Numbered from the stretch's first letter, positions 45,669 through 55,910 are shown. The stretch is 64,000 nucleotides of DNA from Moorella humiferrea (GCF_039233145.1 NZ_CP136419.1:1710001-1774000); one strand, 5' to 3'. A program made the numbers and translations. Notes: generated by a model from the letters alone, not told the origin.

Positions 45669-46310
45669 TCACAGGCCACGCGGGGTTACCATGCGCTCTA
45701 TAGCCCCTAGCAACCAGCTGGCCAGGAGCGCCAGCATGGCTGCGGGTAATGCCCCCGCTAGGATGAGCTTGGCGTCATAGGTATGGATGCCGGCAAGTAT
45801 TGGATCGCCCAATCCCCCGGCGCCAATTAAAGCTGAAAGGGTGGCCCAGCTGATAATATATACAGTAGACACGCGTATCCCTGACATGATAACCGGGAAG
45901 GCCAAGGGGAACTGTATCCAGGTTAAAAGCTGTCTTTGATTCATTCCCATACCTATGCCGGCTTCCAGGTAGGCAGGGTTTACTTCGCGAATGCCGGTAT
46001 AGGTGTTGCGTAGGATAGGGAGAATTGAGTAAAGAAACAATACAGTCATAGCCGGAACTACACCAATACCGAGAAAAGGCAGAACAAAACCAAAAAACGC
46101 CAGGCTGGGAATGGTTTGAATAGTACTGGAAATACCCAGCACCACCGCCGCCACTCGCTGATGGCGGGCGAGCAGAATACCCAAGGGCACCGCAATAATG
46201 GTCCCCAGCAGCACCGCACCTAGCGAAAGCAGCAGGTGTTCAGCGGTGGCGGCCAGGATACTTGAACCCTTGGCAGCCAGAAAGTCTCTCCAGCTAAGCA
46301 CTAACCTCAT
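45669..46310 (-). CDS. opuCB: OpuC-type ABC transporter permease 1
   Basis: 213 residues, six helices, EAA-type loop IGMGMNQRQLLTWIQFPLA. ATG start overlaps the ATPase gene by 17 bp, so the two are coupled. Permease partner of opuCD for compatible-solute import. Confidence 0.9.
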   Translation of the reverse strand: MRLVLSWRDFLAAKGSSILAATAEHLLLSLGAVLLGTIIAVPLGILLARHQRVAAVVLGISSTIQTIPSLAFFGFVLPFLGIGVVPAMTVLFLYSILPILRNTYTGIREVNPAYLEAGIGMGMNQRQLLTWIQFPLAFPVIMSGIRVSTVYIISWATLSALIGAGGLGDPILAGIHTYDAKLILAGALPAAMLALLASWLLGAIERMVTPRGL

Positions 46311-47424
46311 CCCCCCATACTACCGATGCCAGGGCATTGACCATGCTGGTCCTGGTAACCAGTCCCTTCAAACGCCCCTCCTTATCAATTACCGGCAGGT
46401 ATTCTAGTCGCTCCCGGGCAATCAAGTCAAAAGCTTCCCGGGCCGGTGTTCCTTCAAGGACTGTGGGAACATCGCGCGCCATCAAGTCCTGTACCTGGTG
46501 CGCCCGCTGGTAGTTGCGGTCCAATTCCTCGATAGATACCGCCCCTAAAAGCTGGCCTGACGCATCGGTAACCAGCAGCGTATCTACCTTTTTACGCCGC
46601 ATGATGGCAACTCCTTCGGCAATACCCGTATGGGGTCGCACCGTCACCGGTTCACCAATCATCACCTGTTCTACGGTGCGCAATTCCAGCCCGGAAGCCA
46701 ATCGCTCTTTGCCGATAAACGATGCCACGAACTCGTTGGCCGGATGCCGCAGCAGCTCTTCGGGCGCTGCCACTTGGACGATGTGGCCGTCCTTCATTAC
46801 TACAATCCGGTCGGCAAGTTTCAGGGCCTCGTCCATATCGTGGGTAACAAAGAGAATGGTCTTGTGCAGCTTGGCTTGCAGGGCCTTCAATTCCTCCTGG
46901 AGGTTTTCCCGTGTAATGGGGTCAAGGGCGCCAAAGGGTTCATCCATAAGGATGAGGGGTGGTTCTGCCGCCAGGGCCCTTAGCACGCCGATGCGTTGTT
47001 GCTGCCCTCCGCTTAGCTCCGAAGGATACCGGTCGGCGTATTCATCAGGGTCCATACCCACCAGTTCCAGTAATTCACGGACGCGCCGCCGCCGGCGTTC
47101 GGTCGGCCAACCCAATAGACGAGGTACCACATCTACATTCTGGGCAATAGTCATGTTAGGAAACAGGGCGATCTGCTGGATAACATAGCCAATCTGCCGC
47201 CGTAACATCACGGGATTCTGTTTCCGGATATCTTTACCATTAAGGTAGATAGTCCCGGAGGTGGGTTCGATAAGGCGGTTAACCATTTTTAAGGTGGTGG
47301 TCTTGCCACAACCGCTGGGGCCAATTAACACAATAAATTCCCCGGCTTCCACTTCCAGATCAAAATCGGCCACGGCTATTCGATTGCCGTCATATACTTT
47401 TGCGACGTGCTCGAAGGTAAGCAT
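46294..47424 (-). CDS. opuCA: OpuC-type ABC transporter ATPase with CBS domains
   Basis: 376 residues. Walker A IGPSGCGKTTTLKM, signature ELSGGQQQRIGVLRAL, Walker B LILMDEPFGALDPI, switch His. Two CBS domains (about 255-370, VRPHTGIAEGVAIMRRKKVDTLLV split by one loop) are typical of OpuA/OpuC/ProV ATPases, where they sense ionic strength or c-di-AMP. It drives uptake of osmoprotectants when salt is high. Confidence 0.93.
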   Translation of the reverse strand: MLTFEHVAKVYDGNRIAVADFDLEVEAGEFIVLIGPSGCGKTTTLKMVNRLIEPTSGTIYLNGKDIRKQNPVMLRRQIGYVIQQIALFPNMTIAQNVDVVPRLLGWPTERRRRRVRELLELVGMDPDEYADRYPSELSGGQQQRIGVLRALAAEPPLILMDEPFGALDPITRENLQEELKALQAKLHKTILFVTHDMDEALKLADRIVVMKDGHIVQVAAPEELLRHPANEFVASFIGKERLASGLELRTVEQVMIGEPVTVRPHTGIAEGVAIMRRKKVDTLLVTDASGQLLGAVSIEELDRNYQRAHQVQDLMARDVPTVLEGTPAREAFDLIARERLEYLPVIDKEGRLKGLVTRTSMVNALASVVWGDEVSA

Positions 47425-47471
47425 GGCGTCCTCCTTTCAACAGGATTTGTCCTAGGCATCAAGACCTGGTA

Positions 47472-48116
47472 TTAACCGTCCGGATGCTCAAGTTTACCTT
47501 CAGCCAGCCGGCGCAACCTTTCCACTGCCTTTTGCTTCCCAACTACCAGGAGCAAATCTCCAGGGCTTAGTCGCAGTTCCGTCCCTGGCGAAGCGTACCA
47601 GCGGCCCCGGCGCCTAACAGCGGTAACGATAACTCCCGTAACTGTCCGTAACTGGGCCTCTTGCACACTTTTTCCCACCAGGGGCGAATCCGGGGCAACC
47701 AGGACCTCTTCAGCATTCTGCATGTTTTTCAACAGGCTTGTTTTAAAGTGGACAATTTCTTTAACCAGTTTATCGATCTCCGCGTTAAGTTTATTGCGCT
47801 GCCGGATTAGGTTATCCAAACGGCGCTCCAAAACCTCAAGGGAATTATGTTCATGAAAGTCTTCGATGAACTCTTTGGCGGCCTGGCGGGAAAGGATAAT
47901 CACCCCGCTCCCCGGAACTACATCGACCACCTGCCGCGCTTGAAGGAGGGCTAGGGCCTTTCTTACAGTTTCCGGCGAAACACCGTACTGCCCGGCTAAA
48001 ATGGTTCTTCCCGAAACTTTTTCCCCTTCGTTGTAAGTTCCCCGTATTATCTCGCCGGCAATCATAAGCGCAATTTGTTCGTAACGGGACAGTTCTTCAC
48101 CCTGTACACCGCACAT
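47472..48116 (-). CDS. busR: GntR-type regulator with C-terminal RCK_C (BusR-like, c-di-AMP-responsive candidate)
   Basis: 214 residues. A GntR-type winged helix (about 10-76: GEKVSGRTILAGQYGVS and PETVRKALALLQ) is followed by a coiled-coil linker (about 85-130, LERRLDNLIRQRNKLNAEI) and an RCK_C/TrkA_C domain (about 138-205: GKSVQEAQLRTVTGVIVTAV and LRLSPGDLLLVVG). BusR of lactococci and streptococci has this exact build and represses the glycine betaine transporter when c-di-AMP is bound. The opuC genes begin 47 bp downstream, so the same logic is inferred. The gene's promoter overlaps a 22-bp palindrome. Confidence 0.85.
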   Translation of the reverse strand: MCGVQGEELSRYEQIALMIAGEIIRGTYNEGEKVSGRTILAGQYGVSPETVRKALALLQARQVVDVVPGSGVIILSRQAAKEFIEDFHEHNSLEVLERRLDNLIRQRNKLNAEIDKLVKEIVHFKTSLLKNMQNAEEVLVAPDSPLVGKSVQEAQLRTVTGVIVTAVRRRGRWYASPGTELRLSPGDLLLVVGKQKAVERLRRLAEGKLEHPDG

Positions 48117-48143
48117 TTTTATTCTCTCCTTACTGCCAACTTT

Positions 48144-48172
48144 ATTTTATTATATAGGTTGTCACCTGTCAA
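48144..48172 (-). promoter_or_regulatory. Promoter of busR-opuC
   Basis: Minus strand: TTGACA (48167-48172), 17-bp spacer, TAAAAT (48144-48149), 27 bp before the busR start. Confidence 0.65.
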
Positions 48173-48176
48173 CCTA
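48155..48176. promoter_or_regulatory. Palindromic operator over the busR promoter
   Basis: 22 bp: arms TAGGTTGTCA and TGTCAACCTA separated by CC, complementary except one position. It covers the -35 of the busR promoter, the expected place for an autorepressor site. GntR-family dimers bind such palindromes; binding here is inferred. Confidence 0.65.
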
Positions 48177-48200
48177 TGCCACAAACCCATTATAAAATAA

Positions 48201-48223
48201 GCCTGCCCATTTGGCGGGCAGGC
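48201..48223 (-). terminator. Terminator of the secD-secF operon
   Basis: GCCTGCCC/GGGCAGGC stem with 7-nt loop, 34 bp after the secF stop, with minus-strand tail TTATTTTATAATG. Confidence 0.8.
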
Positions 48224-48256
48224 CTGCTTTCCTACAACCTGTTGTCACAGTTCACC

Positions 48257-49189
48257 TCAATGGGAAGGGGCTTTTCGTGGCTTGGCTTTTGTCGCTGCCT
48301 TGGAGGTCGCCGCCTGGCGGTGGCGCTCCCGGCTGAGGTTGCGCAAATCTATCCATAAGGGGCTGGCGGTAAATATGGATGAATAGGCTCCGCTTATGGT
48401 GCCGATGAGCATGGCCAGGGCAAAGGTCCTGGTTGTTTCGCCGCCCAAAATCATTAAAGCCAGAAGGGCGATGATTACTGTCAGGACGGTATTTATCGAT
48501 CTGGTCAAGCTCTGGTTGATGCTGCGATTCACCAGTTCTTCAATGGTTTCCTTCCGGCGCAGGCGCAGGTTTTCCCGGATGCGGTCGAAAATAACAATGG
48601 TATCGTTTATGGAATAACCGATGATCGTGAGTATGGCCGCCACAAAGGTGCTGTCTACTTCCCAGCGAAAGACGGCAAAAAGTCCCACAGTTACCAGCAC
48701 GTCATGAATGAGAGCCAGTATGGCCGCCAGCCCGGACAAAAATTCAAAGCGAATGGTAATGTAGATAACCATCAACACCCAGGCAATGGCCATGGCCTCG
48801 ATTCCTTTGATGGTCAGCTCCCGTCCGATGGTAGCGCCGACCTTTTCGTTACGTTTTAAATCCAATTGCCCTATTTTATCGCGCAGGGCGCCAATAAGGC
48901 GGTCCGTCTGTTCTTCATTGAGTTCCGGAGTCCGGATTAAAAACTCGTTATTCCCCGTGGCCTGAATAGAGCTGGTACCTAAATCGAGGCTGTCCAGCAC
49001 CTCGCGTACTTGACCGGCGCTGACCGGCTGCTGGAATTGGACATCAATAATATTACCACCGGTAAAATCAATGCCAAAATTGAGGACCGGACGGTGCAAG
49101 GCCATGGCAATTAGACCGGGAATAATTATTAGCAGCGAAAGGGCGTACCACCACTTGCGCCTGCCGACAAAATCAAAATTGAAACTCAT
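48257..49189 (-). CDS. secF: Protein translocase subunit SecF
   Basis: 310 residues, six helices with a large extracellular loop. The N-terminal LNFGIDFTGGNIIDVQFQQP, and YSINDTIVIFDRIRENLR with the conserved NDTIVIFDRIRE, are SecF signatures. With SecD it uses the proton motive force to help proteins across after SecA. Its ATG overlaps the secD stop (TAATG). Confidence 0.96.
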   Translation of the reverse strand: MSFNFDFVGRRKWWYALSLLIIIPGLIAMALHRPVLNFGIDFTGGNIIDVQFQQPVSAGQVREVLDSLDLGTSSIQATGNNEFLIRTPELNEEQTDRLIGALRDKIGQLDLKRNEKVGATIGRELTIKGIEAMAIAWVLMVIYITIRFEFLSGLAAILALIHDVLVTVGLFAVFRWEVDSTFVAAILTIIGYSINDTIVIFDRIRENLRLRRKETIEELVNRSINQSLTRSINTVLTVIIALLALMILGGETTRTFALAMLIGTISGAYSSIFTASPLWIDLRNLSRERHRQAATSKAATKAKPRKAPSH

Positions 49190-50475
49190 TAAATCTCACC
49201 CCTCGCTGCTACTGGAATCTGGTTTTCTTTAACGCCAAAAAGCCATAACCTTTGGAAGGCCGGAACGCCGATTACAAGGTGCAGCAGGAAACGCGTCAAG
49301 GTGATAGCCGTAAACATACTGGCGGCAATACCCAGGGAAAGGGTAATGGCGAACCCGCGCACGGTGCCGCTCCCCAGAAAATAAAGAACTATTGCCGCCA
49401 AAACCGTGGTAGCATTTGAATCGAATATAGTGGTAAAGGCCCGCTTAAAACCGGCATCGACTGCCGCTCGCAGGGTTTTGCCGTTGCGGAGTTCCTCTTT
49501 AAGGCGCTCGTAAATAATTACATTGGCATCGACGGCCATACCCACCGACAGCAAGAGACCGGCTATACCCGGCAATGTCAGGGTTGCCTTTAATGCCCAA
49601 AGGACTCCTAAAACGATCAAACCGTAAATAATCAAGGAAAAATCGGCCACCAATCCCGGTAGACGATAAACAACAAGCATAAAGAGGGCGATCAATACTA
49701 AGCCGGTAATTATAGCCGTTTTGCTCTTGGCTAGGGAATCGGCCCCCAGGGTCGGTCCTACAGTACGGCGTTCGATTATTTGCACCGGCACCGGCAGGGC
49801 GCCGCCGCGCAAAAGGGCCGCCAAGTTAGCCGCTTCCTGGAAGGAAGCGAAGCCGCCCCTGATCACCGCCTCACCGCTGGGGATGGCCTCATCAACGTGG
49901 GGATTGGTCAAAAGCTGGTTATCCAGATAAATGGCTATGTGCCGCTTGGGATCTCCTCTGCCGTAGCTGTTAACTAATTTCTGGGTTGCTTCGGCAAATT
50001 TTTGAGTGCCTTCGGCGTTAAATTTCAGGGAAATTTCCGGCTCCCTGGTCTGCTGATCGATAACCGCCTTGGCGTCCTTCAAATCTTTACCGGTAACCAC
50101 TACCTGGCCGTCGCTGGTCTTAAATTCCAGCATGGCCGTTTTGCCAATCATTTTAATGGCTTCTTCCGGGTTGCTGACCCCGGCCAGCTGGATAATCAGG
50201 CGATCGCTACCCTCCCGCTGGATTACCGGTTCAGCTATACCCAGCTGGTCGACCCGATCGCGCATAACCCTTTCCAGGGCGGCCATGTCTTCGCCCGTTA
50301 CCGCATGTTCCGGCGTGCTCTGGGCCTGGAGGAGGACATAAACTCCGCCCTGGAGGTCCAGTCCCAGTTTCATGGCCCCCAACAGGGGTTTAAAGGCTCC
50401 GACTCCCAATGCCAGAATGGCAATGAATACGACGGCGACCTTAAGAAGGCCGCCTCCTCTTTTTCCCCCTGCCAA
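49189..50475 (-). CDS. secD: Protein translocase subunit SecD
   Basis: 428 residues, six helices. KLGLDLQGGVYVLLQ at about 33, then GLLLSVGMAVDANVIIYERLKEELR (in two parts) with the VDANVIIYERLKE motif, and FDSNATTVLAAIVLYFLGSG. Short form typical of Firmicutes. TTG start after GGAGGCAGGAG. It pairs with SecF and lies in the yajC-secD-secF order usual for bacteria, here separated from yajC by an HD-domain gene. Confidence 0.96.
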   Translation of the reverse strand: MAGGKRGGGLLKVAVVFIAILALGVGAFKPLLGAMKLGLDLQGGVYVLLQAQSTPEHAVTGEDMAALERVMRDRVDQLGIAEPVIQREGSDRLIIQLAGVSNPEEAIKMIGKTAMLEFKTSDGQVVVTGKDLKDAKAVIDQQTREPEISLKFNAEGTQKFAEATQKLVNSYGRGDPKRHIAIYLDNQLLTNPHVDEAIPSGEAVIRGGFASFQEAANLAALLRGGALPVPVQIIERRTVGPTLGADSLAKSKTAIITGLVLIALFMLVVYRLPGLVADFSLIIYGLIVLGVLWALKATLTLPGIAGLLLSVGMAVDANVIIYERLKEELRNGKTLRAAVDAGFKRAFTTIFDSNATTVLAAIVLYFLGSGTVRGFAITLSLGIAASMFTAITLTRFLLHLVIGVPAFQRLWLFGVKENQIPVAARGEI

Positions 50476-50518
50476 AACTCTCCTGCCTCCTTGAAAAAAT
50501 CCGATTATGTGACAACCT

Positions 50519-50548
50519 ATTATAACTCTAGTAAAAGTTATCCGTCAA
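50519..50548 (-). promoter_or_regulatory. Promoter of secD-secF
   Basis: Minus strand: TTGACG (50543-50548), 18-bp spacer, TATAAT (50519-50524), 43 bp before the secD start. The bases just downstream (TAGGTTGTCAC on the minus strand, 50509-50519) equal one arm of the busR operator. Confidence 0.7.
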
Positions 50549-50558
50549 TGTTTTTTGC

Positions 50559-51224
50559 CTACAGCAGGCGCGCCCCGTTGGCAATGAGGCCAAAGTGGCA
50601 GTCCAGGAAAGCGGCGGCCCGCCGACACATCATCATGCGCGTCATAAAGATCTCAAAATACTCCATGGGTGTGCTCACGGAAAGGTCGATGTTTAGCTCC
50701 AGGGTAATGGAGCGCCGAGCTGCCTCCACCCGCAGAAAGGAATGCTTGACGGCATAATTTACCCGGTCGTGAATGTCGAAGGTGCTGATGTCTTTGTTGC
50801 GTACCCGGGAACGATGGACGTCCGATTTGTCCGCCAGGATGAGGGCCGCCCCGACAGCATTGACGGCCTGGCCGTATTCTTCTTCATGGTTGCCGATAGC
50901 CCCCATGATTACGGCGACCTCATGTACGGGCATGCCCATGCGGGTCAAAATACGGTAAGCCAGCAGGGCTCCCGTCTGGCCGTGATCCTGCCGGCTTACG
51001 ACGTTTCCAATGTCATGCAGATAACCGGCGATGGCCGCCAGTTCGGCCGTCCGCCGGTCGAATCCCAGGTGTTCTATCACGTTATAGCTTATGCTGGCCA
51101 CCAGATTCAGATGGCGGTGACTGTGTTCGGTAAATCCCATGGCACCGAGGTGCTCATTACCTTGAACGATCAGCGTATCTACTTCCGGATCTCTTTTTAC
51201 CTCTTCCAGGGTAACCCTGTCCAA
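50559..51224 (-). CDS. HD-domain phosphohydrolase
   Basis: 221 residues. The HD motif LHDIGNVVSRQDH, with a histidine upstream (SHRHLNLV) and NHEEEYG and ADKSDVHRSR after it, makes a metal-dependent hydrolase. Family members act on nucleotides or act as predicted RNases; this form with HDIG and the C-terminal 65 residues is unassigned. It is translated 6 bp after yajC. Confidence 0.85.
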   Translation of the reverse strand: MDRVTLEEVKRDPEVDTLIVQGNEHLGAMGFTEHSHRHLNLVASISYNVIEHLGFDRRTAELAAIAGYLHDIGNVVSRQDHGQTGALLAYRILTRMGMPVHEVAVIMGAIGNHEEEYGQAVNAVGAALILADKSDVHRSRVRNKDISTFDIHDRVNYAVKHSFLRVEAARRSITLELNIDLSVSTPMEYFEIFMTRMMMCRRAAAFLDCHFGLIANGARLL

Positions 51225-51230
51225 TACCTA

Positions 51231-51500
51231 CTATTCCTCCTGTCCAGGAACATAAGCGACACCGGCCTTGTCCACTTCCACCTCGACCTTGTCGGCAATG
51301 CGGACCATGATAGTTCTATCTTTAATTTTCGTAATCCGCCCGTGGAGGCCGCCGGCCAGAACCACCCGGTCGTCGACCTTTAAGCTGTTCAACATTTCCT
51401 GACGCCGCTTTTGTTGTTTCTGCTGCGGCCGAATCATTAAAAAATACAAAATGGCAAAGAAAACCAGCATGTAAAATATGGTTCCCGCCCACTGCTGCAT
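51231..51500 (-). CDS. yajC: Preprotein translocase accessory protein YajC
   Basis: 89 residues: one N-terminal helix (FYMLVFFAILYFLMI), then RPQQKQQKRRQEMLNSLKV and a small beta domain ending VEVDKAGVAYV. Full-size YajC; part of the SecDF-YajC complex. Confidence 0.93.
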   Translation of the reverse strand: MQQWAGTIFYMLVFFAILYFLMIRPQQKQQKRRQEMLNSLKVDDRVVLAGGLHGRITKIKDRTIMVRIADKVEVEVDKAGVAYVPGQEE

Positions 51501-51585
51501 GAAACGACATCCATCCTTTCTTAATCTTTAACTATTTTGGCCTTGCTAAACATTCGACGTCCACCCGGTAAAAACCTGCCCTGCT

Positions 51586-52719
<1,134 letters not shown>

Positions 52720-52725
52720 CTAACG

Positions 52726-53754
52726 CTATAAAATCAACATGGCGTCTCCAAAGCTGAAAAAACGGTACCCCGCCGCTACGGCCTCTTTGTATGCGGCCAG
52801 GATTTTTTCCCGACCGGCAAAGGCGCTGACGAGCATGATGAGGGTCGATTTGGGCAGGTGGAAATTGGTAATCAAACAGTCGACGGCCTTAAAGGTATAA
52901 CCGGGATAAATAAAGATGTCCGTCCACCCCTTTCCCGGACGGATTACACCTTCCGAGGTGGCCACCGTCTCCAGGGTGCGGACCACCGTCGTCCCTACGG
53001 CCACCACCCTTCCACCCCGGCACCGGGCCTCGTTAATGGCCGCCGCCGTCTCCGGAGTCACTTCATAATACTCGGCATGCATTCGGTGTTCTTCAATGTT
53101 TTCGACCTTGACGGGACGGAAGGTTCCCAAACCGACGTGGAGGAGGAGATATGCCAGCTTTATGCCCTTTTCCTGAAGTCTCTCCATTAGGCGCGGAGTA
53201 AAATGCAGCCCGGCCGTCGGCGCCGCGGCCGAGCCGTCTACCCGGGCATATACCGTCTGGTACCGACCGGGGTTTTCGGGTTTTTCTTTAATATATGGGG
53301 GCAGGGGCATTTCCCCGAGGCGCTCCAGCAGTGCTTCAAAGGGCCCTTCCTCATAGGCAAACTCCAAAAGCCGCTCTCCTTCCTTGCCTACGGATATAAC
53401 TCGCCCCTTCAATTCCCCTCTACCAAAGATTATCTCCGTACCCACCGGTACCCGCCGCGCCGGACGGACCAGGGTCTCCCAGATATCCCCTGTACGCCTT
53501 GTAAGCAAAAGGACTTCGATCCTGGCCCCGGTACCGGCCCGGCGGCCCCACAGGCGGGCCGGCAGCACCCGGGTTTCGTTTAAAACAAGGACATCCCCAT
53601 CACATAGATAATCTGGTAAATCATAGAAATGACGATGTTCTAGCATGTCTTTTTCCCGGTGCAGGACGAGGAGCCGCGAGGCATCCCGCGGCTCCACCGG
53701 TGTTTGGGCTATTAATTCCGCTGGTAGATAATAATCAAAGTCTTCCAGGCGCAA
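52726..53754 (-). CDS. queA: S-adenosylmethionine:tRNA ribosyltransferase-isomerase
   Basis: 342 residues, TTG start. [40 protein letters not shown] (in two parts), [26 protein letters not shown] and [19 protein letters not shown] are QueA signatures. It makes epoxyqueuosine from preQ1-tRNA. The stop is 18 bp before tgt. Confidence 0.97.
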   Translation of the reverse strand: MRLEDFDYYLPAELIAQTPVEPRDASRLLVLHREKDMLEHRHFYDLPDYLCDGDVLVLNETRVLPARLWGRRAGTGARIEVLLLTRRTGDIWETLVRPARRVPVGTEIIFGRGELKGRVISVGKEGERLLEFAYEEGPFEALLERLGEMPLPPYIKEKPENPGRYQTVYARVDGSAAAPTAGLHFTPRLMERLQEKGIKLAYLLLHVGLGTFRPVKVENIEEHRMHAEYYEVTPETAAAINEARCRGGRVVAVGTTVVRTLETVATSEGVIRPGKGWTDIFIYPGYTFKAVDCLITNFHLPKSTLIMLVSAFAGREKILAAYKEAVAAGYRFFSFGDAMLIL

Positions 53755-53760
53755 AATCTC

Positions 53761-54900
53761 TCACCTGCTATCAACATGGGATCGTGATTGTTTGTTATCC
53801 CTTGGCGGATTAATTGGGGTCGCCTTCTTGGGTTCTGGCCCTGCGTCACGCTTAACTGTATCATCTTTAAGCCGTTCCGGCGCAGTTTCTTTCGCCACAC
53901 CGTCGTTCTCCTGTAGCCGTCCCCGGGAGGCATTTTCACCAGTTTCACGGCTTTTGTCCTTTAAGTTGCCGTCCCGCCCCACCTTGCCGGAAGCATTATC
54001 TTTCCCACTCGCGGCCGTGTCGGGACTATTTTCATTTGCCTCTTTTTTACCCAGGGCCTTTTTTAAAGCCGCATCCAGCTGCCGCTCCTTTTGTAAAAGT
54101 TCTCGATCCTGGTGCAGCCTGTGCAGGAGTTCTTCCCAATTGTCGCCAAACCGCCCCAGTACACCGGCGATACTTTCTTGTTTTAAATCGTCTGCCGTAA
54201 CCGGCAGACCGGCTTCCAGGGCTTCCAGGAGAATGCCGTATTTACCGGGTGATAGGCCGTAAGCTTCCGCACGACTGCGGATTTCCGGGTCAACGACCGC
54301 CGTTTCCACTACAGCCTCTACCCCGGCCTGGCGGAGGATATTTCGGGCACGCTCGGACACCTTCTGGCCCAGGGCGTCACCGGCCTCCCTTTCTTCCTCC
54401 GCCCTGCCTTCGGCAGGACTTACCGTTACCACCATTGTTCCCTTACGGTCGGGAAGGTAATACCCTTGCCGGATCGCCTCGGTGGTCAAAATGGCGACGG
54501 CCTCGGCGATTTTCTCATTTTTTAAGGCTACAGCCCCGAGGAGCTTTTCGCCGTCTTCGTTGAAACCGCGGGCACTCAGCACGCGTTCTTCCCCGTCAAC
54601 AGCCAGCTCGATGCTGGGGTTGATGTCAATGCCGACATAATAGGCAGGAACGACGGGAACGGAAGGAACTATGGCCCGACGGGCCAGGGGGAGGGCTAGG
54701 ACAAGCAGTAATATGACCGCCGCCGCTGCCATCAATACCTGCCGTCTGGAAGCCTTTTTTGCCGGCGGCAGCATGACTTCTTCCCCAACTTCCGGTACAG
54801 GTCCGGCCAAAGGGATAGAGCGCCATTCCCCTTCCGGCGTCAACACGATCACTTCACGTCCCTGCTTGGCCACCACCAGCCCTCGTACCGGGTTACCCAT
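53761..54900 (-). CDS. rsgI: Membrane anti-sigma factor of the RsgI type
   Basis: 379 residues from ATG 54898-54900, overlapping the sigI end by 8 bases. Residues 1-50 form the RsgI N-terminal domain (RGLVVAKQGREVIVLTPEG), followed by one transmembrane helix (about 55-75), an extracellular part with YYVGIDINPSIELAVDGEE and then about 120 mostly charged residues rich in Lys, Asp, Glu, Asn and Gly. RsgI binds SigI and releases it after an extracellular signal; Clostridium thermocellum proteins carry polysaccharide-binding ends, absent here. The C-terminal tail looks disordered; its sensor role is unknown. Confidence 0.88.
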   Translation of the reverse strand: MGNPVRGLVVAKQGREVIVLTPEGEWRSIPLAGPVPEVGEEVMLPPAKKASRRQVLMAAAAVILLLVLALPLARRAIVPSVPVVPAYYVGIDINPSIELAVDGEERVLSARGFNEDGEKLLGAVALKNEKIAEAVAILTTEAIRQGYYLPDRKGTMVVTVSPAEGRAEEEREAGDALGQKVSERARNILRQAGVEAVVETAVVDPEIRSRAEAYGLSPGKYGILLEALEAGLPVTADDLKQESIAGVLGRFGDNWEELLHRLHQDRELLQKERQLDAALKKALGKKEANENSPDTAASGKDNASGKVGRDGNLKDKSRETGENASRGRLQENDGVAKETAPERLKDDTVKRDAGPEPKKATPINPPRDNKQSRSHVDSR

Positions 54901-55615
54901 TCCGACCACTTCCTTTACTGTGACCTATGTAATCCGCCAGGTATTCATAATCACCCATTAACATAACCGCCGCGGCTATGATGTATTTGCGGTGGCGTTC
55001 CAGGGTTTTACGACTTGTGTCCAAGGATTGTTCCAGTGCCTTTAAAGGTAGGGCTTTATGTTCCTTAAGGTAACGGCGGAATAGGGGATTGTCCGCCACC
55101 ACCCGGGCGGCCGCCAGGGCACGGTCGCGGGCGTCCCGATGCTGGGGGGTGGCCTTTACCAGATCTTTAAAGGTAATACCGAAGCTGGCCAGCTCTTCCC
55201 GATAGCGTTCAATCTCCCGGCGTCTGTCGGCCAGCTCGTTGACCAGATTTATTTCTTCTTCGACCTGGGAATCGAGGGCGGCCGCCGTTTCATTATCAAG
55301 GGCGTGCAGGGATAAAACCTGGCGGTGACGCCCTTCGCGGCGAAAATAATCTATTAAACGACGGCGAATAATGGTTTCGGCAAGGGTTAGAAAGTTGGCA
55401 CCTCCGCCCGGCCGGAAACTATCTATAGCTTCGTTAAAGGCCATCAGGCCGACGCTGGCTTCATCGTCTTCCCCCAGGCGGATAAAATGACCGGTCACCC
55501 GGGATACTACGGCCAGGATAAAGGGGGTAAAGCGGCGTATTAACTCTTCCCTGGCACCCGTATCCCCCTCCCTCGCCCTTAGCAGCAACTGGCTGGGATC
55601 TGCTTCTGACGGCAC
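54893..55615 (-). CDS. sigI: RNA polymerase sigma factor of the SigI type
   Basis: 240 residues from GTG 55613-55615 (AGAGGTGAGG upstream). Region 2 contains AREELIRRFTPFILAVVSRVT and ASVGLMAFNEAIDSF; the C-terminal half (about 160-225) ends with SLDTSRKTLERHRKYIIAAAV, the DNA-recognition helix of SigI. Bacillus SigI responds to heat and Clostridium thermocellum SigI proteins to polysaccharides. It is transcribed with its anti-sigma gene and ahead of queA. Confidence 0.9.
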   Translation of the reverse strand: MPSEADPSQLLLRAREGDTGAREELIRRFTPFILAVVSRVTGHFIRLGEDDEASVGLMAFNEAIDSFRPGGGANFLTLAETIIRRRLIDYFRREGRHRQVLSLHALDNETAAALDSQVEEEINLVNELADRRREIERYREELASFGITFKDLVKATPQHRDARDRALAAARVVADNPLFRRYLKEHKALPLKALEQSLDTSRKTLERHRKYIIAAAVMLMGDYEYLADYIGHSKGSGRNG

Positions 55616-55671
55616 GTGTAGCCTCACCTCTCATAATTTTCGCAGGTCATAACTGTTTTTTGCCCATTCAT

Positions 55672-55896
55672 CTAGCGCCGGAAAATTAAATTTAAAACTA
55701 TCGTCAGGATGAGGCTTAAAAGAAGGGAACTCACCAATGGAAAATAGAAGGTAAAATTGCCTTTTTGAATATAAATGTCCCCGGGAAGGCGACCTATTGA
55801 AAAGAGCTTGCCCATTAACAAAACTACGAGGCCCATCAAAGCGAGAAACAAACCCATACCGAGCAAAAGTTTGCCAAAAAAACTCCAATCACCCAT
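55672..55896 (-). CDS. DUF2905 membrane protein
   Basis: 74 residues with two hydrophobic helices (about 5-30 and 50-72) and the DUF2905 pattern LFSIGRLPGDIYIQKGNFTFYFPLVSS (in two parts). Function unknown. It usually sits next to ruvB in Firmicutes and starts 14 bp after the ruvB stop here. Confidence 0.88.
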   Translation of the reverse strand: MGDWSFFGKLLLGMGLFLALMGLVVLLMGKLFSIGRLPGDIYIQKGNFTFYFPLVSSLLLSLILTIVLNLIFRR

Positions 55897-55910
55897 GACG
55901 TTCCCTCCAA

